Shown here one piece after another: positions 33,669-42,062 of a stretch of 56,666 nt of DNA. The DNA is taken from assembly GCA_016194725.1 (NCBI GenBank), contig JACQAW010000342.1, positions 1 through 56,666 of the forward strand, given 5' to 3'. The DNA comes from Deltaproteobacteria bacterium. GTDB taxonomy: Bacteria; Bdellovibrionota; UBA1018; UBA923. The first letter of the stretch is position 1, and the number at the start of each line of letters is the position of its first letter. A program made the position numbers and the translations under genes. The notes below the pieces were generated by a model. The model had not been told where the DNA came from and did not search any database. It saw only the letters and a list, made by a program, of their open reading frames with translations.

Positions 33669-36327
33669 CGATAGGTGTCTTTTTGAGAAGGGCCGAGTGA
33701 ACCGACACTTCGATCTCCTCGCGAAACCGGGTACAGGCGGCGCTGGTCCGAAATACGGCACGTAATTTTCCGAGCAGGCTCCGCCATTGAGGGGAATGGA
33801 CGGAATCCGCGCCCGTGTCCTCGTAACGAGACTCGATCAAGACAGCCATATTCCGGAACGACTCGTCGGACTCAAGCCCGCGTGCGAACACTGTGAGCCC
33901 TTCATTTTGGATACGCGCACTCAGGGCCTCGCTGGCGGCGATCGCATCCGAATGCCTACCGGGTTCTCTTAATTTCAGGTCTATCAGGAGGTTGAGAGCT
34001 TGAATCGCCCCGAGACCTCCTCCCTCGGGCTGCTTGCTCATAGTGGGATTGTCGGGCGGACGCGGGTTGACAAACCTGGGTGGAGGCCGTGACCATGGGT
34101 CATTCCCCACGATCGGATTCAGGAGCTGGACTTCTTTGGCGGACGGCTGTCCGGCCTTGAGCAGGTTGCCGGCTTCGGCAATCTTAATTTCCGGGTGTTG
34201 AAGAAGCGCATTGACCAAGACCTCGGTCGTAGACTCCACGACAGGGGCGCCATCCTTCAGGAGTGCCCCGAACCGTTCGAAGACGGCAAACACGTCCAGC
34301 AAACCTCTTCCGCCGTCGGGCCCTTGATTGAGCGCTGCAAACAAGGGGATCGGGTCCTTCTTGGTCGAGGCGCTGAGACGCTCGCGGCTTTCGAACAGAG
34401 TCCGGATTTCCGGCAGCCGCTCCGCTTCGCGGCGCTCGATTTTATTCAAAGCATTCCAGCTTATGCCGCCTTCAAGCGTGGTCTCAACTACACCGACTGC
34501 TGCAAGAGCATAGCCCAGCCGACTCAAAGCCTTGAGTGACTCCCGATCCCTGAGATTTTCTGGGTCGTCGAACGCCCTGAGCGCCCCCGAGCGCCGGACC
34601 TCATTGACCGCGCCAGTGAGATCCGCTCGTGCCAGTTCATTCAGAAATCGCCTTCGCTCCTTCGGATCCGGGATTCGATCGAAGATTTTTCGATCCGCCG
34701 CTTTAAGACTCACACCGTCCCCTGTGAAAAGGACCCGAGCAACGTCTTTTTCCCACAAGGGGATGCTTGGGTGCCTCAGCCACTCATCGCTGCCTTGGAG
34801 CGCGGGCGCGGAATTATTTTGGGTGCCAGGTTGGGCCGAGACGCTCCCGGTGGTCATGCTGCCGGCGAAAAGCTTGGCGAGATCTGGAACATCGTAGTCC
34901 TTCGCGTTTTCCACCCGCTGAGTCGCGTAGAAAGGCTCCTCGCCGGACTCTGGGGGCAGGTCGCCTTTTGGATCGTAAGCATGCTCCGACAGAGGAGGAC
35001 GGCCTTCCTGTCCTCCGCGCGCCTTAACCTGACTCGCGTATCTGGTCAGGGCTTTCCGTTCATTTTCGCTCGGAGGCGCATCCGCTTTCTTGTAGAGCAG
35101 GCTCTTGTCATCGACCTCGCGGTTGCCGTGGTTCCATGCATCGTCATTGAGCACGAGCGAGGCGTCGTAAAGCTCGGATTTGATCCCTCTGACCCTCATG
35201 TTGTGGCGAAGATCCAGGACCGAGTTGTCGCGCGTATCATAGAGCACGGCCTGCTGGTGATCCCCGAAAGCTTGCACTTTGAGCTTGAGGTAGTCAGGGA
35301 GATGATTCCCCACGACGGCCGCGACGATCGCGATATTGAGTTTTGCCCCGCCTTCGCAGTCGATACCGTCTCCTTGAAGCGCGTCGATGATTCTCTTGGT
35401 CCGCCGATCGGGTGGCAAAGGGATAAGAGAGGCGTACCGGTGAGTGAAGTCCTGGTTGACCTGAGCCATCATTCGCTGGATTCGGATCTCCACGGGCTCC
35501 CCGGGATTCTGATTGAAGAGGGCTCGGTACTGCCGCAGCTGATGCTCATAAAGCCGAAAATACTCCTCGTCCTTTTCAGGATTGCGATCCCTTGCGGCGC
35601 GGTCGCGCAGTTCGGAATGAATAAGGAGCTCGCCGGCGGCCGCGAGATCCGAGAGCTTAGATCCATCCACGCCGGATCTGATTAGCGCGGCTGCCTTGCC
35701 ACTGATCTGAGTCTCGACCCGGGAGAGAACAGCTCGATCCATGAGTGGGCGCGGGGCTTTTTTTCCGGCCCCCTCTTTTTTTGCGCCGTCTTTCGCTCCG
35801 TCGGCGGTGGAGTTTTCGCCGTCGGGTAGGCTGGCTACGGCGCCTTGGATTTCGTTGAATTCCTGAGCTTGATCCGTAGTCATGACCTCCAATCGCGGGC
35901 GTTCGCACGCCACCCGATACTCCGAAGGCACCATCGCAAAACCGCGACAGACTGCGGGCTCTGTCGTGAAACCGCCCCTGCGGATCTGCCGATAGTTCTC
36001 GAGCCATCCCCGGTTGCGGTCTTCGATTGCGACGATTTTCTCGCATTCATCCCGCGAAAGCGGGAAATGCAACTTCGGAACCATGGCTCGTGTGGTCTTC
36101 AACTGCAGGTCCAGCGTCCGCTCAAGCGCTCTCGTGCAGCCCCCCAGCGAGTCAACCCACGGGAATCGAGCCTGCCTGAGCTCAGCGAACTCCGACTCGA
36201 TCGTGGAAAGCTCAGTCGCCAGCGCCGCCTGGTCGGAAAAAAGGCATGAGTCCGCGCGAACACCGCTGACGGATGCCAGAAAAAGCGCAAAACTGAGTGC
36301 TGGCAGGACGAGGAGGTCGCATCGCAT
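33661..36327 (-). CDS. large secreted protein with possible Cys-His-Asp centre
   Basis: 888 aa from ATG 36327, where a signal peptide starts (MRCDLLVLPALSFALFLASVSGVRA); the frame is open to 36399. The first third is helical with cysteines. A transglutaminase/papain-like motif lies near residues 310-375: GIDCEGGAKLNIAIVA (Cys), FGDHQQAVLYD (His-Asp), VLDLRHN. The rest is helical and partly repetitive-looking, with proline-rich linkers (SRPPPRFVNPRPPDNP). I cannot name a family. For an 8-kb element this one gene takes a third of the coding space, so it probably provides its main cargo function at or outside the cell envelope. Confidence 0.6.
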   Translation of the reverse strand: MRCDLLVLPALSFALFLASVSGVRADSCLFSDQAALATELSTIESEFAELRQARFPWVDSLGGCTRALERTLDLQLKTTRAMVPKLHFPLSRDECEKIVAIEDRNRGWLENYRQIRRGGFTTEPAVCRGFAMVPSEYRVACERPRLEVMTTDQAQEFNEIQGAVASLPDGENSTADGAKDGAKKEGAGKKAPRPLMDRAVLSRVETQISGKAAALIRSGVDGSKLSDLAAAGELLIHSELRDRAARDRNPEKDEEYFRLYEHQLRQYRALFNQNPGEPVEIRIQRMMAQVNQDFTHRYASLIPLPPDRRTKRIIDALQGDGIDCEGGAKLNIAIVAAVVGNHLPDYLKLKVQAFGDHQQAVLYDTRDNSVLDLRHNMRVRGIKSELYDASLVLNDDAWNHGNREVDDKSLLYKKADAPPSENERKALTRYASQVKARGGQEGRPPLSEHAYDPKGDLPPESGEEPFYATQRVENAKDYDVPDLAKLFAGSMTTGSVSAQPGTQNNSAPALQGSDEWLRHPSIPLWEKDVARVLFTGDGVSLKAADRKIFDRIPDPKERRRFLNELARADLTGAVNEVRRSGALRAFDDPENLRDRESLKALSRLGYALAAVGVVETTLEGGISWNALNKIERREAERLPEIRTLFESRERLSASTKKDPIPLFAALNQGPDGGRGLLDVFAVFERFGALLKDGAPVVESTTEVLVNALLQHPEIKIAEAGNLLKAGQPSAKEVQLLNPIVGNDPWSRPPPRFVNPRPPDNPTMSKQPEGGGLGAIQALNLLIDLKLREPGRHSDAIAASEALSARIQNEGLTVFARGLESDESFRNMAVLIESRYEDTGADSVHSPQWRSLLGKLRAVFRTSAACTRFREEIEVSVHSALLKKTPIDE

Positions 36328-36526
36328 CTCTACTCGTATCGGAAGAACAGAAGGGAACCTGGAACCTAAGCGGGCATCACTGCGGAGCGTCATTTCCACG
36401 TTTAGTTCTTAGGCCCTAAAATACTAGCTTTCGACGAGAGAATCGCCCATTGAAGTGAGCGGAAACCGGGCGATACTTCGAATTCACGGTGTTTCAAAGC
36501 AACGCGCGGGATAACGGCGCTTTCGG

Positions 36527-36823
36527 TCAGGATGCTTTTTCCAAAATGATCCTCGTTCGGAGCTTGAAGGGCTTCAAGAGTTGGTCGAGGGTTTCCGGCT
36601 TAAGGCTTCTACGGCCTTTGACAAAGGCGACAAGATTGGACGACGGTACGCCGGTAAGTGCCGCGAATTCCTTCACGCCCATGATCTGAATGGTCTGCCG
36701 AAGCGCGTCTTCCGCGCTCAAGCCGTCATCGCCCACCATGAGCGATGCAATGAACTCTCGGGCGTAGGCGGGGCGTCGCAGCCGCTGACTCAGTTCTTCG
36801 TTGTAACTAGCCGTTCTTCGCAC
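36527..36823 (-). CDS. HigA-like XRE antitoxin
   Basis: 98 aa from GTG 36823, which has GGAGGG upstream and overlaps the toxin stop by 17 bases. A helix-turn-helix is visible in DALRQTIQIMGVKEFAALTG followed by VPSSNLVAFVKGRRSLKPET. It should neutralise the toxin and repress the pair. The longer reading to 36949 is the out-of-frame toxin region. Confidence 0.8.
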   Translation of the reverse strand: MRRTASYNEELSQRLRRPAYAREFIASLMVGDDGLSAEDALRQTIQIMGVKEFAALTGVPSSNLVAFVKGRRSLKPETLDQLLKPFKLRTRIILEKAS

Positions 36824-37127
36824 GGTAATCCCTCCAATATTCGATTGCTTGCTGGATATCCTGATTCTGCCGCCTCTTCGTACCACCGAGAAGAAGCACG
36901 ATGATCTGGCCGCCAAACTGCCCGAAATAGACTCGATATCCCGGCCCATAGTCGATCACGATCTCGAAGACGCCCTGGCCTACCGGCTTGACGTTCTTCG
37001 TGGCTCCGCGCGCTGCCCGAATCACATAGGCATCGATCTTGGCCTGCGTGGTCCAATCCAGTTCGTGGAGCCATTCGTTAAAAGGCTCTATTCCCGCCGC
37101 TGTCTGATATTTTTTGATCTCTCTCAC
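36807..37127 (-). CDS. RelE/HigB-type toxin (addiction module killer family)
   Basis: About 106 aa from GTG 37127. Family marks: YQTAAGIEPFNEWLHELD, RAARGATKNVKPVGQGVFEI, GPGYRVYFGQFGG, IIVLLLGGTKRRQNQDI and ending AIEYWRDYRAKNG. These toxins cut mRNA in the ribosome. Order is toxin first, then antitoxin, as in higBA. A TTG at 37148 is another possible start. AT-rich promoter-like DNA with TATAAA lies just upstream. The pair would stabilise the element in its host. Confidence 0.82.
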   Translation of the reverse strand: MREIKKYQTAAGIEPFNEWLHELDWTTQAKIDAYVIRAARGATKNVKPVGQGVFEIVIDYGPGYRVYFGQFGGQIIVLLLGGTKRRQNQDIQQAIEYWRDYRAKNG

Positions 37128-37221
37128 GGGTAATTCCAAAATTATCAAATTTTATAACTTTAGGCAAGCGCGGATTTCATTTCAAAAATACCTGATTTTA
37201 CAGGCGATCTGTGCCGGCTGC

Positions 37222-37443
37222 CTACTTCGTTCGTGCCTTGGCTTTGAATCTAACAAACGCTTCGCAGGCCCCGATCACGTCAGCGACCCCTTGGGTTCCG
37301 CCGTAACGCGCTACCAAGCCGCGCAGCTCTATTTGGTTTAGGCCCTTCGGCTCTGGGTAAGCCTCGAATTCTGCGACCAACACTGCGTCATGGCTCCAAG
37401 GGAGTTCGTCTACTTTCCAGCTCTCCGCACCATCTAATGAGTT
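37222..37443 (-). pseudogene. C-terminal gene remnant ending at the attachment repeat
   Basis: A 73-codon open stretch without a start codon ends at TAG 37222. Its product looks like real protein (for example WKVDELPWSHDAVLVAEFEA, then ELRGLVARYGGTQGVADVIG and FVRFKAKARTK). The open stretch begins inside the right direct repeat, where a stop closes it, as if recombination cut off the 5' part. No family recognised. A GTG internal to it could in principle start a 50-residue peptide. Confidence 0.4.
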
Positions 37444-37494
37444 CTATTTTGGTCTAAAAAAAAGTAAGCAAACGTAAACAAACAACGAGTTTCC
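37427..37494 (+). repeat. right attachment-type direct repeat
   Basis: Second copy of the tRNA-Leu end repeat: GCACCAT, ATGAGTTCTATTTT, GGTCTAAAAA and AACGTAA words in the same order as the left copy. The bases before GCACCA do not form a clean tRNA. Confidence 0.75.
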
Positions 37495-37551
37495 AGCATG
37501 GGCGGCCCAGATCGGCCGTGCTACAATGACTAAGAACGGGGGGAAGGTTTC

Positions 37552-37998
37552 ATGACCAAATTTATTCTTCTGGCTTTTGTTTTGTTAGTTACCTCGGTGG
37601 CACATGCCGATGCGACAGCAAATTCCACGGATGTAAATCGAGCAGCGGGAGGCGTTGCCGTCCGTCAAAATGGATCACAGCCAGGAGTTGACAGCTCAAT
37701 TTCAGTTCAGGCCGACGACGTCGTGATGTTTAACGCCAAGACCAAGATTATCCATTGTTCCAGCTGTAGATGGGCAAAGGCGTGCACAGTAAATTGCGTG
37801 ACCGGCAAATACTCGGAAGCGGTACAACAGGGTGGCCGTCCCTGCAAAGTTTGCAAACTGCGATGCAACACGGATAAAGGCAAAAAAAACACTCCTCTGG
37901 AGAAGCAGAGCGAACGTACCGATCCAAAACAGATCGAAGCACCAGGCGATCACATTAATCCGCCAGGAGCGGCTCCTGATTCCATAGAGATACATTGA
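37552..37998 (+). CDS. secreted protein with Ada-like Cys cluster
   Basis: 148 aa with a signal peptide (MTKFILLAFVLLVTSVAHA). Residues ~64-104 form a zinc-binding-like module: KTKIIHCSSCRWAKACTVNC, then the SEAVQQGGRPCKVCKLRC end, resembling the small Ada-type 'H-x-C...eA...CkvC' modules found in secreted bacterial proteins. The tail is polar and proline-rich. GGGGGGAAGG precedes the ATG and an extended -10 (TGCTACAAT) lies ~25 bases upstream. First gene outside the element. Confidence 0.65.
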   Translation: MTKFILLAFVLLVTSVAHADATANSTDVNRAAGGVAVRQNGSQPGVDSSISVQADDVVMFNAKTKIIHCSSCRWAKACTVNCVTGKYSEAVQQGGRPCKVCKLRCNTDKGKKNTPLEKQSERTDPKQIEAPGDHINPPGAAPDSIEIH

Positions 37999-38262
37999 TT
38001 GCGCTATGATCGACGATCAAACCGCTGATGCCCAGCACGTTTGGTGGAGCCAAATTGCGTCCGCCGAAATACATTCAAAAAGCCACATAGTCCCATCGAC
38101 ATTTTTTCGCAACAGGCTTTGGGCCTGAGCAAGAGCAGCGAATGGGTTTTAATGACGCCATACGGCATCCTGAATGGGTGGCGTCGCCAATAAGGTGCCA
38201 TTTTTATTCGTGCAACCAGCCACTACCTTGCCTTAAGCTAAGGCCTAACCTAAGGGGGGTTC

Positions 38263-38538
38263 ATGAAAATATTTAAACTCAGTCTCGCGGCAATCTCGAT
38301 TTGTTCATTCTCAGTTCTGGGCGCAACCGCCCATGCGAAAGTTTCGCAGGGCTGGGCTGTTTGCAAAAAGGATATCAAGAAATTTTGCAAGAAAGGCGTC
38401 GCTGACGACCAGGCTGCATTCCAATGTCTCGAGAGCCATGAAAAGCAGCTTTCGAAATCCTGCTTCGCATTTAATGAGGCTTATGAAAAAGAGCACGAAA
38501 AGTCTGAGAGTTCAGAAAAGGCCGGTACTCACGAGTAA
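38263..38538 (+). CDS. small secreted cysteine-rich-repeat protein
   Basis: 91 aa with a signal peptide (MKIFKLSLAAISICSFSVLGATAHA). One cysteine-rich repeat follows: AVCKKDIKKFCKKGVADDQA with CLESHEKQLSKSC, the spacing of the PF00839-type repeat (C-dI-fC...CL...Ls-C). The tail is glutamate/lysine-rich. AGGGGGG precedes the ATG. Function unknown; the fold is disulfide-rich and exported. Confidence 0.7.
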   Translation: MKIFKLSLAAISICSFSVLGATAHAKVSQGWAVCKKDIKKFCKKGVADDQAAFQCLESHEKQLSKSCFAFNEAYEKEHEKSESSEKAGTHE

Positions 38539-38586
38539 GGCCGGCCACCTCTTCCAGGGAACTCCGGGCGCAGGTAAAATGGCCGC

Positions 38587-39513
38587 CTAACGCAAGATGC
38601 GTTCACAAAGCGGCAGTGGCTGCGGGTCCACTCCCACGGGAGCCTTCATGAAGGAGGCTTTCAGGAAATTCCAGACCCGCCGTGAAAGTGTGAGGCCAAG
38701 CAGCTTGCGCACGCTTTTGCCCTGGAGCAGAGTTCCGATTTCCTTGGTCGTGCCGTCGGGCAGGGTAATCCTGGTTACGACTTCGAGGTCTTCCTCGTAT
38801 TTTTTTGAGATGCGCTCGCGCCACGAGCGGTCTTCGGCGAGTGTTGCGAGGTGCCGCGCCCAGGCAGCGGCGACGTCGTCGGGCATGACCTTTTTTTCCA
38901 GTATATCTTTGAGCGTCGTTTCCCAGGTCACCTCGTGCTCGATTTCGCCGAACTTGAGGCGCAGGCTGAGCCGGGTGTCTGCGAGGTCGGGCACTTCGAT
39001 GGGCGCGCCGAACTTTTCGACCCAGTCGCCGGTCGTGTCGAGCGGCTCTTCGGACTCGAGAAAGATGTAGCCGGTGTTGCGCTGGCGAGCCAGGAACATG
39101 CCATCGCGTTCGACGTATCCGGAGGTCAGCATGCTGAAGCGCGAAATGCCGGGAATCGAGGCAATCTGCTTGAGAAGCTTCCAGCGGGCATACGCCTGCC
39201 TGACTTTAAGGTCGGCGAAGGTGTTTCGCAGGACCATGGCGGGAAACTTCACGGCCTCGTAGCCGACAAACGAAAGAATGGCCAGGGGCTCCTGCGTGCG
39301 CCCGTAAAGCGCTGCCGTATAACCAAATGCCATCGCGCCGACGATAAGCGGGTGCACCACTCGGGCAACTTTTCCGAGCTGGACGTCACTGGTTATGGGC
39401 TTCGACAAGAGGTAATAGTGCGCCTTCTTCTCGGCGCCAAAGCAGAGCGTCGAAAGCGCGAGACCCAGAATTACGACTGTGGTTGCGAGCCGAGCGTAAC
39501 ACGTCGAAACCAT
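38587..39513 (-). CDS. membrane-associated protein, unknown function
   Basis: 308 aa from ATG 39513 (MVSTCYARLATTVVILGLALSTLCFGA signal or anchor). A second hydrophobic stretch is IVGAMAFGYTAALYG near residue 60. The rest is soluble and charged, with AWARHLATLAEDRSWRERIS and TRITLPDGTTKEIGTLLQGK. I do not recognise it. It follows the GAF-PAS gene in the same direction with about 80 bases between. Confidence 0.6.
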   Translation of the reverse strand: MVSTCYARLATTVVILGLALSTLCFGAEKKAHYYLLSKPITSDVQLGKVARVVHPLIVGAMAFGYTAALYGRTQEPLAILSFVGYEAVKFPAMVLRNTFADLKVRQAYARWKLLKQIASIPGISRFSMLTSGYVERDGMFLARQRNTGYIFLESEEPLDTTGDWVEKFGAPIEVPDLADTRLSLRLKFGEIEHEVTWETTLKDILEKKVMPDDVAAAWARHLATLAEDRSWRERISKKYEEDLEVVTRITLPDGTTKEIGTLLQGKSVRKLLGLTLSRRVWNFLKASFMKAPVGVDPQPLPLCERILR

Positions 39514-39592
39514 ATTCTTCTTTATCGACGGATTGCCGGGGCTCCACCAGAGATATGAAATCGAGGCGGTCAATTTTGCCGGGTATGGCTTA

Positions 39593-40411
39593 TTAAATTG
39601 GAAAGGCGCCGCCAGGGGTTCGGCTCTTATCGGTGACGTCGAGCACGAAGCTGGTTACGCCCATGAGCGTTCCGTCAGGCGTGCGCACGGGATAGGAGTT
39701 GAATATCTGATGAAACGGCCCAAACACCAGCTCGTAGCCGAGCAGCGGCTTGCCGGTCTTTATTACGAGATCAACGACCTCTTCGACAGCATCGGCCATT
39801 TGCGGGGGCACCATTTCACGGACTTTTTTTCCTGGATAAAGCGCCGGATCGCGGCCCGAGGGCCGGGTCAGCGCACGGTTTACTTTTATGTAACGGCAGT
39901 CCAGGTCGACGACCACGAAACCAAACGGCGCGGAGTCCAGCGCCTCATCAAGAACCATTCTTCCGAACCGCTGTTTCTGATAGCGTCTGGCATCGCGAAT
40001 AAGAATAGTCGCGCGCTCGGCAAGCCCCCGCGCGAGCAGTACATCGTCGTCAGAGTAACGAGTCCCACCGGCTTCGCGCCCAAGCAGCAGCTCACCGATC
40101 TCAGACCCAACTGCCGCCAATGGCACGACGAGATAATTTTCCAGCCCGTGGTTGCCCTCGGAATGCAGCGACTCCGCGATTTTGAACAGCTCGTTGTTTC
40201 GAGACCCATCGAAGTGGGCGCAGGAGACCACGTCCAGCTGTTGGTCATCATCGGAGTTCAACCGTACGATGCAGTAGTCGCCAACCCGGTTGGCCAGCTC
40301 CCGCGCCACGGCTTCTACGGCCTGGTCGTAGTTGAGCGCAACCTCGGCAAAACTGCGCGAAGCCTCGGCGAGATTGCGCCAATAGGAAAGACGTTTTGGG
40401 TCTGAATTCAT
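39593..40411 (-). CDS. GAF-PAS sensor protein without output domain
   Basis: 272 aa. Residues ~1-140 are GAF-like (YDQAVEAVARELANRVGDYCIVRL...ENYLVVPLAAVGSEIGELLLG). After a helix (RYQKQRFGRMVLDEALDSAP) residues ~158-265 are a PAS domain (FGFVVVDLDCRYIKVNRALT...GVTSFVLDVTD). No kinase, GGDEF or HTH follows, so it must signal through a partner. Divergent from the gene at 40475, with which it shares overlapping -35 boxes. Confidence 0.8.
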   Translation of the reverse strand: MNSDPKRLSYWRNLAEASRSFAEVALNYDQAVEAVARELANRVGDYCIVRLNSDDDQQLDVVSCAHFDGSRNNELFKIAESLHSEGNHGLENYLVVPLAAVGSEIGELLLGREAGGTRYSDDDVLLARGLAERATILIRDARRYQKQRFGRMVLDEALDSAPFGFVVVDLDCRYIKVNRALTRPSGRDPALYPGKKVREMVPPQMADAVEEVVDLVIKTGKPLLGYELVFGPFHQIFNSYPVRTPDGTLMGVTSFVLDVTDKSRTPGGAFPI

Positions 40412-40440
40412 TGGGCTGAAAATTCTACGAAGTCAGCGGC

Positions 40441-40469
40441 TTGTCAATGTTTCGTCGCCGCGTTATCGT
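40441..40469 (+). promoter_or_regulatory. promoter of 40475 gene with -35 shared by divergent gene
   Basis: Plus strand: TTGTCA (40441-40446), 17 bases, TATCGT (40464-40469), then five bases to ATG 40475, so a leaderless mRNA is predicted. Minus strand: perfect TTGACA (40447-40442) overlaps the same bases and faces the GAF-PAS gene, with AATTTT at 17 or TAGAAT at 14 bases. Confidence 0.55.
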
Positions 40470-40474
40470 AAGGC

Positions 40475-40939
40475 ATGCACAAAAAACTTGCGGCGGTCAC
40501 CATTCTGCTAGGGCTCTTCGGGGTCGCTTGGGTCGTATCGGGGGCAGAGGTCAAGCCCACTCTGGAGCATTGGTTTTTCATCAGCGCGCCCGAGGATCAC
40601 CTCAAAGAGAAGATTCATGTCGTCGGTGGCCGCACGTATACGGTAAAAGTAAACCAGGACTTTGGGTGCTACTTCGCCTTTCAACCCGGAAAACCGCACC
40701 GTCTCGTCGCCGAGCTCAGAGTGCCGAATTCACCTGAGAGGTTCCTTACGCACCTGGGCAAGTTGACCATCTCGCCCGACCACAAAACCGTGACCGTCGA
40801 GCTGGATATCGATGCCACGAAAGGCTCGGCGGGGTTTTTCTGGGGCATCGGCCCAGGCGACCCTCAGGGGCGCTATGCGTTTCTATGCAAACTCGATGGC
40901 GCAACCACTGAGAAATTCAAGCTCAAAGTCATAAAGTGA
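40475..40939 (+). CDS. secreted protein, unknown function
   Basis: 154 aa with a signal peptide (KLAAVTILLGLFGVAWVVSGAE). A beta-rich domain follows (HVVGGRTYTVKVNQDFGCYF, KTVTVELDIDATKG, FLCKLDG) with two cysteines likely bonded. No family recognised. Its promoter suggests a leaderless transcript; no ribosome site precedes the ATG. Confidence 0.6.
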   Translation: MHKKLAAVTILLGLFGVAWVVSGAEVKPTLEHWFFISAPEDHLKEKIHVVGGRTYTVKVNQDFGCYFAFQPGKPHRLVAELRVPNSPERFLTHLGKLTISPDHKTVTVELDIDATKGSAGFFWGIGPGDPQGRYAFLCKLDGATTEKFKLKVIK

Positions 40940-40980
40940 GAGGATGATCATCGTTCCTCCGTCGAAGCGGCGTGCGATCA

Positions 40981-41934
40981 TTAGGATTGCGCCAGGTACG
41001 CATCCAGCTGGTCCAGTGACCCCGTCCAGCCCTGAGTCAGGCCGCCGCGAGCCTTGATGAACGTCTCAAGCTCTTCGCGTGTCGTGGCGTTATGCACTTC
41101 CCAGGTAATGGTGATGCGCGTGCGATTGGCGCCTTCTTGGGCAAACTGGACAGTGGTCAGCATCGTTTCCGGCCAGGTGGGCGACATGGGGTGGCGAGCG
41201 ACTTTCTCGTTTTCGTCGCAGAACTGCTGGGCATAAACAATACGGTTCGGGCGCGAAAGTTCGCGGTACTCGGTGCGGCCGTACATCTTGACGCCCGGGC
41301 TCATGGGCATGCAGTAAAACGAGCTGCCACCTGGTGTAATATCCGCGCGGAGAAACTCCATTTTACCGCCGCCAGGAGCCAGCCACTTCGCCAGGTGGTT
41401 TGGCTGGGACCAGACGTCAAACATCAGCTCGATCGGGGCATCAAAGGTTCGATTGATGACGAACTGCTCTTTGCCCCCGGTTTCTTTTGCCAGATATTCC
41501 GCCAGACGGTCCCAGGTTGCGTCGCCGCCGGCCTTCTTGATGAACTTGCGAGTCTCTTCGGCTGCCTCGGGCGTGGCCAGAGCCATGGTCAGCTCCATTT
41601 TGGTTTTGCCCTTGAGCTCGGAAAACAGGACCGTGACTCTGAAGAGCGCCGGCTTGTCGTCGCTGCCGCCATGGTCGTAAACGAGGCGCGAGTATTTCTC
41701 GACCTCGAGGTATTTGGCCGTGTTCGGGTAGTCGGTGCCATCGGGCCCGTGCATGGTGTAGCGCCAGTGGCCGCCCACTTTCAGCTCCTTGCTGTGGGTG
41801 GTGAGCGTAAACCCGCGTGGCCCCCACCACTGGGCGACCTGCTTGGGGTCGGTCCAGGCGTCCCATACGGTTTTAACCGGTGCATCGTAAATTCGGGTAA
41901 GCTCGATCTCGTTGGATTTATTTTTTGCGGCCAT
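40981..41934 (-). CDS. tandem SRPBCC/AHSA1-domain protein
   Basis: 317 aa made of two SRPBCC (AHSA1) domains: ELTRIYDAPVKTVWDAWTDP at the start of the first and VINRTFDAPIELMFDVWSQP at the start of the second (about residue 155). Each has the WWGPRGF/WLAPGGGKM ligand-pocket segment and ends with a long C-terminal helix. Single-domain relatives bind hydrophobic ligands and are usually cotranscribed with an ArsR-family repressor; here only a remnant of that repressor remains upstream, overlapping the ATG by 17 bases. Confidence 0.88.
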   Translation of the reverse strand: MAAKNKSNEIELTRIYDAPVKTVWDAWTDPKQVAQWWGPRGFTLTTHSKELKVGGHWRYTMHGPDGTDYPNTAKYLEVEKYSRLVYDHGGSDDKPALFRVTVLFSELKGKTKMELTMALATPEAAEETRKFIKKAGGDATWDRLAEYLAKETGGKEQFVINRTFDAPIELMFDVWSQPNHLAKWLAPGGGKMEFLRADITPGGSSFYCMPMSPGVKMYGRTEYRELSRPNRIVYAQQFCDENEKVARHPMSPTWPETMLTTVQFAQEGANRTRITITWEVHNATTREELETFIKARGGLTQGWTGSLDQLDAYLAQS

Positions 41935-42062
41935 GTTGTTTTCCCTTCTTCTTTTTTTCTTTGGCGGTAACTGTTTTCAGATAATCGTCGAGGCGGTCGA
42001 GGCTTTCTTCCCAGAAGCTGCGGTAGTGCTCCACCCAGCCCGCAATTTCTTTGAGGGGCCCG
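41918..42062 (-). pseudogene. 3' remnant of an ArsR-family regulator
   Basis: Reading back from TAA 41918 the frame encodes PLKEIAGWVEHYRSFW, then EESLDRLDDYLKTVTAKEKK and a basic end. This is the characteristic C-terminal helix of ArsR repressors paired with AHSA1 genes. The DNA-binding part is missing: upstream of about 42060 the frame turns to unrelated sequence. The original gene was coupled to the SRPBCC gene (17-base overlap). Confidence 0.65.

Larger units (their letters stand above)
29487..37494. mobile_element. ~8-kb element integrated at tRNA-Leu, no integrase seen
   Basis: A ~68-bp imperfect direct repeat starts at the last bases of tRNA-Leu (29487-29554) and recurs at 37427-37494. 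The interior carries accessory genes only: small ORFs, a YcaO-like protein, an AbiEi-type antitoxin, a replication-relaxation-like gene, a HigBA-like pair and large hairpins and iterons near the left end. This is the classic layout of a tRNA-targeted integrative element, satellite or plasmid remnant. No tyrosine or serine recombinase is recognisable inside, so it has either lost it or relies on one in trans. Confidence 0.7.
37149..37551. other. right end of element and spacer
   Basis: Contains the toxin promoter region, a gene remnant (37222-37443, minus), the right direct repeat and about 55 bases of promoter for the gene at 37552. No complete gene is visible. Confidence 0.5.

Noticed and set aside
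37385..37433. Second tRNA or tmRNA 3' end before the right repeat
   Set aside because: A T-loop-like AGTTCGTCTACT and CACCA are present but acceptor and T stems do not form with normal lengths; the same bases read better as the protein remnant.
38004..38201. 65-codon minus ORF between two small secreted genes
   Set aside because: No ribosome site, no signal peptide or recognisable domain, unusual composition.
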